From contig JAEVLN010000002.1 in NCBI GenBank assembly GCA_018350325.1, positions 2,307,731 to 2,371,730 of the forward strand: 64,000 bases of DNA, given 5' to 3'. This DNA is from Globodera rostochiensis (taxonomy: Eukaryota > Nematoda > Chromadorea > Rhabditida > Heteroderidae). Position numbers and translations under genes: made by a program. Below are positions 15,411-26,803 of this stretch, one piece after another; the first letter of the stretch is position 1, and each line of letters begins with the position of its first letter. Below the pieces are notes generated by a model. It worked only from the letters and a program-made list of their open reading frames with translations, was not told where the DNA came from and ran no database searches.

Positions 15411-15606
15411 TGCACTTACATAAAATACCCGCAATTCGCAACGCATTTGCAGTACCAAACCCGTCTTTCCCTGGAGTTGCTGAAAAACCAATACGTCACA
15501 CACAGGTTCAATCCTATGCGCGCACGCGCCTCGTCGTACGTCAACCCGTTTGAATTGGGGTATGGGACGTATCTTTGCATTATCCATATGCACAATTCAC
15601 TATCAG
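15411..15606 (+). CDS. orphan exon, family unknown
   Basis: The stretch starts after a good acceptor (TTTTTATTTTTAG) and ends at a consensus donor (CAG|GTAAGC). It is open in phase from TGC ACT TAC and reads YIKYPQFATHLQYQTRLSLE...FNPMRARASSYVNPFELGYG. Composition looks protein-like, but I recognise no family and no partner exons. The minus strand of 15360-15280 also reads a His-rich open piece (NGRFNLHHTHEFLHVHNNHA), likewise unassigned. Either may be remnants of genes broken around the oxidase locus. Confidence 0.3.
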
Positions 15607-15793
15607 GTAAGCCAAAAATAGGAGTAAAAAAAGAGTAAAGATATTAAGAGTTCTTAGAAGACACAAAAATTTTCCGTATTTATAATATTGATTCGCGCAC
15701 ATTTAATAAATATAACACTTACGCATTTTGCAAAAATTACCAGATGGCGAACAAAATAAATGTACACAACAACAATACAAAAAGATTCGAGTT

Positions 15794-16316
15794 TCAAACT
15801 CCTAAAAACTTGCGACCATACATCGCGGCCTTCTGATCAAAATTTGCCGATCTAATAGGAGCATCTTGTCCGTAGAAAGGGTTCATCGAGAATTTGATGT
15901 ACATCTCATACCTGAATTGCTTAAAATGGCTTTAATTCAGTCTAAAAGAGACGAACATTTCCTGGAAGAACTGCTTGATCCCCTCTTCGCTCTTTTGCGT
16001 GTGCAGCATCAGAAATCGAATTCGACTGGCAGTGACAAACGCTGACACAAACCATTCGTTGAACTTGTCCACAAGCTGAAAGTGATTGGGCTGCCATTGC
16101 CTCTCTCCGCGACTAAATTACCTTTAGGTACATTTGCGTCTCACGCAGCGTCTGTTCGTCCACAATGTCCAATGCGGCATGAGCAATGAACTGCAGCAAA
16201 TGGTGCGTCTCCTGCTGCTGCTCGCGCTTCTTTGGTGGGAAGTCCATCTCGAACAGAGGCTGGTCCTGACGACCCACAATCACAAAGTAATAATCCTTGC
16301 CGCCCGCAGTGCTCAT
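15794..16316 (-). CDS. TRAPPC2: TRAPP complex subunit 2 (sedlin)
   Basis: TRAPPC2 is a small longin-fold subunit of the TRAPP tethering complex, which acts in ER-Golgi vesicle traffic. Three exons are seen on the minus strand. Exon 1 starts at ATG 16316 and reads MSTAGGKDYYFVIVGRQDQP and FIAHAALDIVDEQ. Exon 2 reads LVDKFNEWFVSAFVTASRIR. Exon 3 reads YEMYIKFSMNPFYGQDAPIR and ends AAMYGRKFLGV at TGA 15796-15794. The last intron is about 48 nt; splicing GAAAT|GTTCGT to TTCAG|GTATG restores the family motif FFQEMYEMYIKFSMNPFY. Length (~140 residues) matches the family. The start at MST is preferred over an upstream in-frame ATG because family proteins begin a few residues before the first strand. 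A second copy of the last exon lies at 26527. Confidence 0.92.
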
Positions 16317-16534
16317 GATGCTGGAAGCAATGCTCAATAATGTCACAAATTAGGAAAAAAATTCATCGAACATTCGCAACCGTTTAGCATACAAATATTT
16401 ATAGTAAAGAAACAGAAAAACAAAAAAGTGTCAACAACCTTAACATTTTCTTACCGCAAAACAACAAAGAAAAACGGACCGATCACATTCCTATCGATTC
16501 GTCTTCTGAACTTCCTCAAATTCGGTCAATTCTC

Positions 16535-18291
16535 TCAGCTTTCCAACACCGCCTCCTGCTGGCTTTTCAGGTGAAGCAGATAAGCCTGATAGACAAAGGA
16601 AATAAGTAAACATTTTTAATCGTTTGTTTTTCAAAAGTTTGCTCCTAATCAAGTTGAATACCTCGCCACAGTAAACCTTTAAACATTTCTCTAGCCACAA
16701 AAGTGTACCTTTTTGTTGGCCACCCGGTGCTTGCGTTCTCGCAGTGTATACTTCTGTTTGTTCCAATGCTTTTGCTCCGCTGGTTTCTTCGGCTCCTTCT
16801 TCGTGAAGGACGGGTCCGCACGGATGGCCTCGTGCGCCTTTTTATAGATGCCTTCCAACTTAAAACAAATTGATTAAATAAATAAAAATCATTATTGGCA
16901 CCAACCCCCCCCCCCTCCTCTTAAGTACCATTTTGGCACATAAAAACCAACAACCGACCATGTCCGAAGCAATGCCATGCTTGATGAATTGAGAGAACTG
17001 GCGTTTGTACGCCTCCTCGTCATCGTCCTTCAGATGCGCCATGTAGTCGGCCACGTGCTTGCCCAAGATGCGGTCTCGGTGAGCTCCAGCGTTGTACGTC
17101 TTGCTCTCCGGGTCGTAGCCAAAGAAGCGAGTTTCACTAAAATTGTCATTTAGAAAGGAGACTAAATTAAATCCAACATAAAATTTTTTGTTTTCATTTC
17201 TAACCTGTGTGGCACGTGGATGCCACCGTCCGCTACGCCTTTCATCACAGCGAACAGTTTTGCGCCGGTGGTCGTGCGGGCAAGCCCCGTGTCCAGTACA
17301 CAAGTAAACGGGTTTGGATTGTCGCCTTCCTAAAAAATGATGAATAATCGAAACTTCTGGCCAGATTAAATAGATGGGTTTTTTTGGTATTGGAAGAGAA
17401 GCGAGAGTTCAATTCCGTTAGTCCCTCTAAGGCAGAGGCAAGTGACACTGCCATGAGGGGAGGGGGAGGGAGGGAGGGGGGGGGGGGGGAAAATCCCACC
17501 TCCCTTAATTTTTCAAAGTACTGCCCGGCAGAATTGTAAAGCCAATAATTGCAACAAACCTGCTCAACGTCAAAGTCTTCTCCGTCCACCTGCTCTTTGC
17601 CCTTGTAAACGCTGTCCAACTTCAACTTTTGCAGATGACGGCGTGCCAGCAAAAGCCCCGTGGCGTAAGCGGCTGCGTAATTTGTCAACCCAACCTAAGT
17701 TTAGTTTTCATTCGAATTATGCTCTACATGTAAACTTTTTGTCTAATTAAAAAGGGTTACAGTATTTATAATTATTGCAATAAAGCGAAACCTTAATTCC
17801 ATAATGAGGCAACTCATGCCCATATGCAGCACAAACGACCGTGTCGCCTTCGATGCGCGAAAACGCAATCTAAAGAATAGCAATTTAATTGGTGAAACAA
17901 TAAAAGCAGAAATTTTGATTAAAAAAACTTAGTGCTGAAAGGTCTCGATTACATAATATATCGACTAAAAATTCCAGACTTCTGCCAACCGAAAATGTTT
18001 TTTTTTCCAAATATGGCCTGATTTAAGTTCAGTGGAAATCGACTCAAAATCCAAACCTGCGCAATGATGTCTTTGTTGGTGAAACGCACGATAAGACGAT
18101 ACTTCGGCGTGTTATATTTGTTTTTGTCTTGCACCGTCAAACGCTTTCGCGCGTAGTAGTCGGTTTTGCCTGGTAAGCCAATGATTTTGGTTTTTTCTTT
18201 GCAATAAAAGCTTACCTTGTCGTCGACGCTTAAATTTTGGCTGAAAGCGCTTGAAATAGGCACGATTCTTCACAACTTTAATGAATCCCAT
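16535..18291 (-). CDS. rpl-5: 60S ribosomal protein uL18 (RPL5)
   Basis: This protein is part of the 60S subunit and carries 5S rRNA together with RPL11. Start ATG 18291. Exons in order read [149 protein letters not shown] and a basic C terminus. The final exon ends [12 protein letters not shown] at TGA 16537-16535. At least eight exons, all in phase and without damage, matching metazoan RPL5 through its length. Introns are short except the last ones. This intact, highly conserved gene argues that frameshifts in nearby loci are real and not a general sequencing defect. Confidence 0.95.
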
Positions 18292-18571
18292 CGCTGTTTT
18301 TGTTTGCTTTGTTCTTAAAATAGAATCAAATTGGGAACATTTACAACGTGATTGTGAACAAAATGAGAAAATAAACAAATTTGGGTCAGGGTTCGATTGG
18401 TAAGGATGTCAGAGAGTGTCTCAGCGTGATCAACTCGGCGCGCTAAGTTAACCTCGGCGCCGAAATTGTAAAATAACAAGACCGATTTACCTGCCCTTTG
18501 TGAAATTTTGTTTTCCAAATAACAAAAACTTTGGTACAAATTTTATGCTGTGGCAATCACATTAAACTAGA

Positions 18572-19046
18572 GATCGTCGGATAATAGTATATAGCTGGTC
18601 CCCCCCCCCCCCTATTTTTTAAAAAAATACATTCAAAGTTCGAGAAAAAGGTGTTTTTAGGGGTTTCGGGGGCGTAAAATCCGATATGATATCCCTTTCG
18701 GTCAATTCCGAATTCCGGACCGAATTCTAACAATTTTTCAAAAATTCAAAATTTTCCAAAATTTAATGTTGTCCTCAAAATCATTTAAAAAGCATGAATT
18801 CGATCATTACTTGCCTTTTACTTGTAATTTTGTGCTTTTTGAATGATTTGGAGGCAGGCCAAGAATGGAAGATTTTGAATTTTTGAAAAATTGTTTGAAT
18901 TCGGGTCCGGGCTTCGAAATTGGTCGAAATAAATGTCAGATTCGGATTCTACGCACCGAAAACCCCTAGAAACTCCTTTTTCCCGGCTTTGAAAAACTTA
19001 TTTAATTTTTTTTAATGGGGGGACCATCTATACTATTACCGATCGT
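18572..19046. mobile_element. fold-back element, ~463 bp, imperfect palindrome
   Basis: 18578-19040 folds on itself: GGATAATAGTATATAGCTGG at the left pairs with the reverse complement of ...CCATCTATACTATTACC at the right. The arms continue for about 200 bases each (AAACACC/GGGGTTT, CCGAATTC, CAATTTTTCAAAAATTCAAA), with many mismatches. GATCGT flanks both ends (18572-18577, 19041-19046), a possible 6-bp target duplication. No coding sequence. Confidence 0.6.
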
Positions 19047-19290
19047 GTCCCGAACTTGTTGAAATTCACATTCCCGCTCCCGCAATTTTTATTTTAGTCT
19101 TTTCCCGTTCTCGATAATAATTGGCAAAGTGTCTCTTCAAAAAATTTAAATTTCAGAACAAAACCCCTAAAATTACAAAAATTTTTAACTTCGTTTTTTG
19201 ATTTTCTGCATCTCCCCTGCCCGAAGCTTTTTGAAATTTCCGTTCCCGCATTTTCTTTTTGTTCCAAATTTGTCGGCAGCTAATACATAG

Positions 19291-20135
19291 ATGGCCTCTG
19301 AAAATGTTGAAGCTGCTAATCAAGAGACTTATTTTTCGCATCAAGAACGGATGTTTCCGGAGTTGGATGGGACGGACAAACGTTTGATACCCACTGAGCA
19401 GTTTTTAAAAGCATGCCAGGGCATTGCGGAGTTCGTCGGTTATTTTTCTAAAAATTTTTTTTTAATCTTCTAGTCTCATTTTGCAGGTTTCCTCGGCCTA
19501 GCTTTTGTCCCGGTTAAGAAGGACATTGTTGGAAATGTGCATAAAGTGAGGACAAAATTTGACACGGACCGGCAAAGAATGGAAATGCTGCAAGATCTTG
19601 TGGACATTGACCTGGCTGAAAACGGCGGAAAAATTGGCGCCGCCACAGAGGGCCTCTTGTGGCTTAAACGGTTGGATTTTGTTATGAAATTGGACAAAAA
19701 TTGTTTATCACAGAGGCCTCGAATTTATGTTGGAGTTGCTGAAGGCACTTGTCCGTGACTACAAAAATGCGCGGATGAAAGGCGAAGACCTGAGCAAAAC
19801 GGAGAATTTGTCGGGCATTTTGAGTGATGCCTATGAGAGGACGCTTAAACGCCATCACAATTTTGTGTCCAAACAAATTTTCAAAGTTAGTGGACTCTTT
19901 TTGTAAAAATTCTCTTTTCTTGCTATACAATAATTTTGAGGTCGTCTTGCACGCGGCGCCCTACCGCCGGACTCTGTTGTTGGCCATAGCATATGGCCAC
20001 GGAGGCCTGGAAGAGATGTGCATTGAGCACATTGCTGAACTGCTCGGCAATTTCGATGCCAACGTCAACACGCTGGTCGATTACTACTACCTGAAGAAGT
20101 TGGAACAGCCGCCTCGGCAGCAACAGAAATGTTAA
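19291..20135 (+). CDS. glycolipid transfer protein (GLTP) family
   Basis: GLTP-fold proteins move glycosphingolipids or ceramide-phosphate between membranes in the cytosol. Four exons from ATG 19291, read with in-phase introns: FLKACQGIAEFV; GFLGLAFVPVKKDIVGNVHK and AATEGLLWLKR; GLEFMLELLKALVRDYKNAR and YERTLKRHHNFVSKQIFK; VVLHAAPYRRTLLLAIAYGH. The head-group residues of GLTP are in place: the D-x3-N-x2-K set in KKDIVGNVHK, the Trp in LLWLKR and the His in KRHHNF. The stop used here is TAA 20133-20135. Splicing at AAAT|GTTAAA into 20182 also gives a stop, although a second open stretch follows (20183-20295). About 230 residues, slightly longer than human GLTP. Sugar or phosphate head-group specificity cannot be told by eye. 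Confidence 0.88.
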
Positions 20136-20366
20136 AAAATTTTTTTTTTAAAAATATGAATGAATAAATTAATTTGTTTAGAATCCTACTGTCCAAAGCT
20201 CAATTCGAAGCCAGCCAAGGAAGAGCAGAGAACCAAAGGCAACCAACTTTTTGTGAACTCAGGCCCCCCGATAAGAATAACGGATTTTGTATAACTTTTT
20301 ATGTTTTGTTTTTATTCTTATCCATTCATATCAACAATTAAAAAACGTTTTAAATTGAAATGCTGT

Positions 20367-21619
20367 CTAATCATCCTGCTCCATTGCCCGGATTTCTTCC
20401 TGCACAAACGCTTCCCAACTGTCAATGTTTTCTTGTGGGATCACCTTAAAAATGGGGTATTCACAACTTTTTCGAACTCAATTTCAATCCGGAATCCATC
20501 CATTAGTAGGAGGTCCGTTTAGACCAACCTCAAATTTCCCGTCACTGTCCTCGCCCACCCACGCCATTTCCACGCGTTGCCCCGTGGCACCCTCGTCTCG
20601 CACCGCCAGCAAAGTGTGAATAGCCTTCTTGGCCAGCTCCGTCTTGTCCAATTGCTCCCGGTCCTGGATCTTCTCAATCTCCGTTTTGGCAGCTTGCGCA
20701 TTCTTTCTAAAAGGGTATATTTTGGAAACTTAGTCAATACATAAGCTAAAAACTTTCGGGTTTCAACAATGAATTCTTTTTGTCTGAACGAATGATGTCT
20801 CATTTCAATTAATTTGATGCAAATAGTGGCAAAACCGACCCGATCACCCATGCGTAGTACTTCAAACATTGTCCAGAAGGCTCAACGCAATAGATGGAAG
20901 AACCAACCTAAGAAAAATAAATAAACAAATTGCCGTAAAGAACAAAAAACGGACATCTTTGTCCCACTGCACCAGAAACAGTGACACACCGTACGGACGA
21001 CTTATGCCCAGCGTAAAAATGTGCACACGCTCGCCAACCTTAAAAATAAAGCACACCGAAAATTCTCTTTTTCACTTTCTATTCAACGCACTGATCTGGC
21101 CAGCTTTTTGACGGCCACCGGCTGCAAATTGTCCTTCAGAAAGGTTTTCGCTTCATCTTTGGCATAGTCGAGTACGGCATTCAAATCCTGATGGAGTCCC
21201 GAGCCGACCAATCCGATGTGATCGGTAACTTTAAAGATGCGCGTGTTGGCCGTCTAAGAAGTAGAGACCGGCCTTTGAGCTTATCACCCGACCCCAAGTT
21301 TCCGGACCCGGCGCAGACCAAACAAACGTTTTTCAAGCAGTTTAAATTCGGAAATGACTAAGCAAAGTTTAATTTTTCAAAAACCAGTAATGATTTATAT
21401 TACATATGTATATCATTTTTGTTTCTTTAAAAAAACCTTGAGTGTGAGTTTGGACGGCTGTGGCAAATCGACGGCGACCAAAACGCCTTTTTTGCAGCTC
21501 AACGCGATCACAGTTACGCTGGAGTCCACCGCTTTGGCGGCATACTCCACCTGAAAAATGCGGCCCTCTGGAGAAAAGGTGGAGGCAGCCAAATCATAGC
21601 CAGTGCCGATGGAACTCAT
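20367..21619 (-). CDS. PSMA3: 20S proteasome subunit alpha type 3
   Basis: An alpha-ring subunit of the 20S proteasome. Start ATG 21619. Exon 1 has the alpha-type signature [20 protein letters not shown] and [13 protein letters not shown]. Later exons read [91 protein letters not shown] and [12 protein letters not shown], then a last exon [20 protein letters not shown] ending in an acidic tail at TAG 20369-20367. The acidic C terminus is typical of alpha-3. The last intron uses GAG|GTTGGT and TTTTTAAG|GTG. It is convergent with the GLTP gene, with about 230 bases between stops. No damage seen. Confidence 0.92.
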
Positions 21620-22104
21620 AATTCGAAATAATAAAGCTGTTGCTGTTTTGGTTTGAATTGTTTATATAAAATGCCATTTTAAATTTTTGACAAAGCAAAA
21701 AGACACAAACAAATAATTTAAAATCATTAAAAAATATAGCATAGAAAAAAAAGTTGGGTTTTCTTAGTGGTTTCCGGAAATGGTTAAATTTCACATTTTT
21801 GAGAAATGAAATTTTTAAAAAAATGCTTACAATTTGTTGGTGTTGTGTATTGAATTTGAATTTGACATAATAACGGCGCGCCACAAAAAAAATTTCGAAA
21901 TAAAGCGTCGCTTTTTTAAGGCGTTTATTAAGCCCGTACTTTTGAAAATTCTGGCCCGGGATCCTTGTTTTTAGGGAAGTGTTTGTGGACTTGACTTTTC
22001 CGGACAAAAATCCAAGTCAAGGATGCCTTGGATCCAGGCTTGGTCCTGATTTTTTTCAAAAATTAGTAATTTTTAAATAATTACAGAAATTGTCAAGAAT
22101 ATTT
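21620..22104. other. divergent intergenic region, PSMA3 / BCS1
   Basis: Head-to-head spacer between the two start codons, AT-rich. A long minus-strand reading frame (22007-21594) exists only because of composition (F, K, N-rich, no motif). It probably holds the promoters of both genes. A TTACAG acceptor-like site precedes the BCS1 start, so BCS1 may be trans-spliced or have a 5' non-coding exon. Confidence 0.5.
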
Positions 22105-24081
22105 ATGAATTATTTTTCGTCAATTCTCCACGCTTCTTCGTCCGCCCCATTGACGGAAGGGACAGCAACCGTCGCGGGTGGCAATGCCCGGCAAAGTCTT
22201 TTCGACACGTTCGCTGCCAATCCGCTGTTCACCGGCGGTGCTGGTCTGATGGGTGTCGGAGTGCTGTTCAACTACGGACGCAAGTTGGCGCTGGTGGGCG
22301 CCTCTGTTTTACGACGGAAATACGTGTCCACGTTGGAGCTGAGCAATGAAGACCAGTGCGTGTTTTTATGCTTTTATTCAGATCAAGTCCATAAGAGGAT
22401 CGGGCGGAGCCGTAGGCTCAACATGAAATTTTTTTGTCATTTCGAAAATGTTCTAAAATTTGTTACGTTTTTCACACAGGCATTGTTTTTTTTTTAATTT
22501 ATCGGTTCTGGATTTTCCCTAAGCTAAAAGGACTAAAAAAACCTCGGACTTGTACAAAAATGTACCCCCTTTCCTTCAATGGACAGAGCCTACAAATGGG
22601 TGTTGGACTTCATCAACAAGCAAAGTCAACGGAAGACCAACCAACTGTCGGTGAGCTCTTCCGTGCTGATCAGCGAAAGTGGCAAAGCGTCAACCCGGTT
22701 CTTCTTCATGCCGGGCCAAGGCCATCATTACATGAACTATGGGCGTCGATGGGTCCGCGTGGAGCGCGAGCGGACAGAACAAATGTTGCAGAGGGATGAC
22801 ATGCGAAGGACGCCGCTGGAAACCGTCCGACTGACCACAATTGGTCATTTTTTTCGTTAAAAGAAGGCTTAAAATTTGAAAACGAAGAGCTTTGATTTAT
22901 TTGTTGCATTCATGAAAATATAATCAACAAAATGCGAAATTGAGCGTAAATTTGGGTTTAGAATAAAAATGTTGTTCTTTTAGGTGTTACGCCCGACTTT
23001 TGGCGACAATTGTTGGAAAAGGCTGCAAAAGATGCGTTGTCAGAGGTAAAATCCACCGGTGGTGGCAAAATGAATAAACATTGAAAAAAGTTAGGTGGAG
23101 ACGGGCCTTGCCGTGTACACGCCGCTCGGCCCCGCCTGGCATCATTTTGGGAAGCCGCGCAAGAAGCGACCGCTGGAGACAATTGTTCTGGACGATGGCA
23201 TCCGCGAAGCTGTTCAGGCTGACCTCGAAAGCTTTTTCAACTCACACAAATGGTCGGTCGGTTGTTTCATTTTTTTCTTAATGTTCCAATCATGTTAAGG
23301 TACACCGACCGCGGCATTCCTTACCGTCGCGGCTATTTGTTCTATGGACCACCGGGCACTGGCAAAAGCAGTTTCATCTCGGCATTGGCCGCCCATTACG
23401 GCTACAACATTTGCATGCTGTCGCTGAGCGATCGGACGATGGACGACCTTCGGCTGAACCATTTGATGAACAGTGCACCTTCTTATGTTGGTCATTTTTT
23501 GTCGAAATTTTGCAGTCTTATGAACGTTTTTCCCTTGTTATTGCAGAGTTTTCTGCTTTTGGAGGACATTGACAATGCGTTCGTCCGTCGGGATAATGAG
23601 GCGGACAACGCGCAGTTGGAGGCCTTCGACGGGTTGACTCGGGTCACCATGTCCGGACTGCTGAACGCCATCGACGGGGTGGTCAGTGCGGAGGAGCGTG
23701 TGCTGTTCATGACCACCAACCACGTGAGACGGTTGGATCCAGCGCTGATCAGGCCCGGGCGCGTCGACGTCAAGCAGTACTTCGGCAACTGTACTGGGCC
23801 AATGCTTGAGCAGGTCCGGATATTTTAAATTTTGAGTTTTGTTTTGTTAAATATTTACATATTCAGAAAAACTTCCTAATACGATCTGTTTTCAGATGTT
23901 TGCCAAATTTTTTGACGGAATATCGGCAGAAATGTGCGCGCAATTTCGGGACAAAGTGTCGTCACTGGACAACGACTTTTCGCCTGCCTCCATTCAGGGC
24001 CATCTGCTCAACTACAAAACGGAGCCCGCATTGGCGATACAGAATGTGTCTCAACTGGCCGACACACAACTTCGAAAATAG
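22105..24081 (+). CDS. BCS1: mitochondrial AAA chaperone BCS1
   Basis: BCS1 sits in the inner mitochondrial membrane and inserts the Rieske iron-sulfur protein into complex III. ATG at 22105 ([16 protein letters not shown]). The N-terminal exon holds the hydrophobic segment [20 protein letters not shown] followed by basic residues, the internal targeting signal. Next come the BCS1 domain ([40 protein letters not shown]) and the AAA module: Walker [10 protein letters not shown], Walker [13 protein letters not shown], sensor and arginine finger [20 protein letters not shown]. The C-terminal helical part ends at TAG 24079-24081. Six or seven exons in phase; the CA|GTGCGT to ACAG|A junction gives [12 protein letters not shown]. 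Length of about 430 residues matches the family. Confidence 0.93.
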
Positions 24082-24331
24082 AAGGAAAAAAATCGATTTG
24101 TTTGACAGATTTCAATTTGTCCTTTTGTCTTCATTCTTTATACTGAAAGAATTATTGTTTATTATTAATAATTAATTCCTTGCCTCTAAAGCAGTGGATC
24201 AACCGTCTTTTACGGTAGTGATGTGAAAATTTTCCGTAGTTGGTACTGATATGTGTCCATTTGTCCAGATCCCATCAAGGAATTCTCCCTTTAATCCTCA
24301 GCTCCAACCCGGGTCGCAAACGGCTTAGAAA

Positions 24332-26527
24332 ATGAACCCTTTGCCTTCTTCATCTTTGATGGAAATTCGAAAGATGAAGGCGTTCGATGTGTCGTCGGCA
24401 ACTGCTCCAACCTCAGTCCCCGACGAGCCTTCATCTCCAGCAAAATTGGGCGGCTCTTTCATGCCGTCCGACGACGAAGTCTACGACACGGCCTTCATCT
24501 CGAGCAGTTCAAATTGTGTTGCGGTGGCAACGAACAGCGGGGAGTTGCGCATCCAAAGTTTGGACCGTGCTGAGCATGTCGGTCTGGTGCATGGTGAGCG
24601 GGCTTTTGATCAAAGGAATGCTTTTGCCATTTCCAATCGAAAACAATGAAAATATGCAATTAATTTAATAGCATATTATTTGTAATTTAGGCCACACGCA
24701 AAGCATTTTATGTGTGGACTCGCCCGGTTGGGACGACAATTTGATCGCCTCCGGGTCCAAAGACAATTCCATTTTGTTTTGGCGTCTGCGAGAGACAAAG
24801 GCCGAGACGGACGTTGGTACACGCCAAAATGAGGCCAAAACCTTTACGGCTGACCGAATTGCCCTCGCCACGGGGCACGCGCACTCCGTGGCAAGGTTTG
24901 TCATTTTTGCTCTCAGAAATTAAACTTTTTGGAGGAGTTCAACCAAATTCCCGGGTTTAGGAATAATCAGGAACATTTAGCCAGGGATTGGAATTTAAGA
25001 CTAAAAATGTTTAAAGCAGACGACCTAATGATTAACTTTCATCCAATTCTTTATCTTTTTCAGCATCGCTTTTTCGCGTTCCAAGAATTTGCCCTTCCTC
25101 GTCAGTGTGTCGACGGACACCACGCTGAAACTGTGGCCGCTCACTGAGCTCATTGTCAAGCAGGAACAGGAGGGCGAACAGCACGGAAAGTTCGTTTCAT
25201 GTGGTGGAATTTAATTACTAAATTTTGGGGTTCTTGGAATTCTTTTTTCGACAAGAAAACTTCAGCCTTAAAATGTCCGCTTCGGCCACCGTCGTGGCCC
25301 ACTCCAAGGACATCAACGGCGTGGATGTGAGTGCCAACGACAAATTGTGCGTCACCGCGTCGATGGACAAAACGGCAAAGCTTTGGCACATCGACCGGAA
25401 GAAAGGCCAACTCACCGCCGGCGGAACGCTCAGCGGACACAAGCGGGGCGTGTGGTGCGCCCGCTTTTCCGAATATCAGCAGGTTTGTTTGATTTTTGAT
25501 TCCATTTTAGATGGTTTTTTGAACAAATTGTGTCCCAATAATTCACTTTTTCTGCTTTTTAAATCCATTTTTAAATCAATTCTTATTTTCCCTCAATTCC
25601 AAGTTGGTCGCAACGTGCAGCGGGGACTTGACCATCAAACTGTTCTCACTGGTCGACAAATCTTGCACCCGGACCTTTGAAGGCCATCAATTTGCTGTGC
25701 TTTCGGTGTTATTTTATTTTACTTTTTTAAAATTTTAATTCATTTTTATTTTTAGGTTTTGTTCATTGACAACGGCACAAAATTAGTTTCGGTGGACGGC
25801 GGGGGGCTGATCAAACTTTGGGACGTGAAAAAGGGCTTTTGTGTGCGAACGGAGGAGGCACACAATGACAAAATTTGGTCGTTGCGCGCGTTGCCGTCAC
25901 TGGACGAGACGGAAAACTGTAAGAATTTTGATCACCGAATTTAAAAATAAATTCGAATTTAAAATAATCAAAATTTGGTTAGAATTTTAAAATTTAAGCG
26001 GGGGAACTTTGCGGTGCAAAAGCGCGCTTTATGACCGGCGGAGCGGACGGTCAATTCGCTCTTTGGGCGGACGTTTCTGCGGAAGTCAAAGCGGAGACGG
26101 GTTTCCGCATGCAACATTTTGCCAGAAAGTTTGGAATTTAAAACGAAAATTTTAAGAAGACAGACGGTCTAATGATTAACTTTCATCCTGTCCTTTTTCT
26201 TTTACAGCATCTGTCGTCGCGAATACGTGTTCAAGCTTTTTTTGCCGCTTTTAGTCTTATGCATCATTTCGGGCATTTATTTCACAATGATTATCAATGC
26301 CGCTCAATATTTTAGCGGTATGTTTTATTTATCACAAATGCTCTTTTTTACCTTGATTTTTAGCTGCAATGACAGCAATTAACTTGTCGTTTGGTGTGAT
26401 TTTGACTGCGTTTTTCGCAGTTTTCATCATTGCATTAGCTCGGTTGGATCTTGCAATAAAGAAGGAATTTGTTTCTCTGAGGACGGAACTGAATGGTCTG
26501 AGAGACGTTTTGAGGCGCGATTTTTAA
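24332..26527 (+). CDS. UTP13/TBL3 half-copy 1 fused to a two-helix membrane module
   Basis: UTP13 (TBL3) is a WD40 subunit of the UTP-B complex in the nucleolar SSU processome. This copy starts at ATG 24332 ([20 protein letters not shown]) and covers only the second beta-propeller half: [139 protein letters not shown]. The expected UTP13 C-terminal domain is absent. After a divergent link ([12 protein letters not shown]) an intron copied from UTP13 intron 2 leads to exons [36 protein letters not shown] and [20 protein letters not shown], then a charged possible coiled coil ([18 protein letters not shown]), stop TAA 26525-26527. Two transmembrane helices are predicted. All phases fit. No N-terminal propeller lies upstream, since BCS1 ends 250 bases before. 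Expression unknown. Confidence 0.7.
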
Positions 26528-26631
26528 ATCGGCAAATTTTGATCAGAAGGCCGCGATGTATGGTCGAAAGTTTTTGGGAGTTTGAAACTCGGATCTTTTC
26601 GTATTGTTTCGACACATTTATCTTGTTCGCA
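26527..26631 (+). pseudogene. duplicated tail of TRAPPC2
   Basis: ATCGGCAAATTTTGATCAGA and the following bases match the last exon and 3' flank of the TRAPPC2 gene at 15.8 kb, here on the opposite strand. It still reads SANFDQKAAMYGRKFLGV and stops. The match continues past the stop into GAAACTCGGATC. It begins right at the stop codon of UTP13 copy 1, so it may supply that gene's 3' UTR. Confidence 0.85.
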
Positions 26632-26803
26632 CAGTTCTGCATTTTGGGTTCGATAATCCATCCCAGCATAACCGAATTTTGAAACAGAGATTAAACATTA
26701 ATAAAAATGAACTGTTTTGGTCACATTTATCCAAGAAAATGTGCTCTGATAAGACTGACAATCCTCCCTTTAATCTTCAGCTCTAACCATAACGGCTTAG
26801 AAA

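Noticed and set aside
21594..22007. 137-codon minus-strand frame between PSMA3 and BCS1
   Set aside because: F/K/N-rich with no motif; it overlaps the PSMA3 start and fits AT-rich chance.
24332..24600. Second open frame over UTP13 exon 1 ([16 protein letters not shown]...)
   Set aside because: The WD40 reading with matching splice phase lies in the other frame in all three copies.
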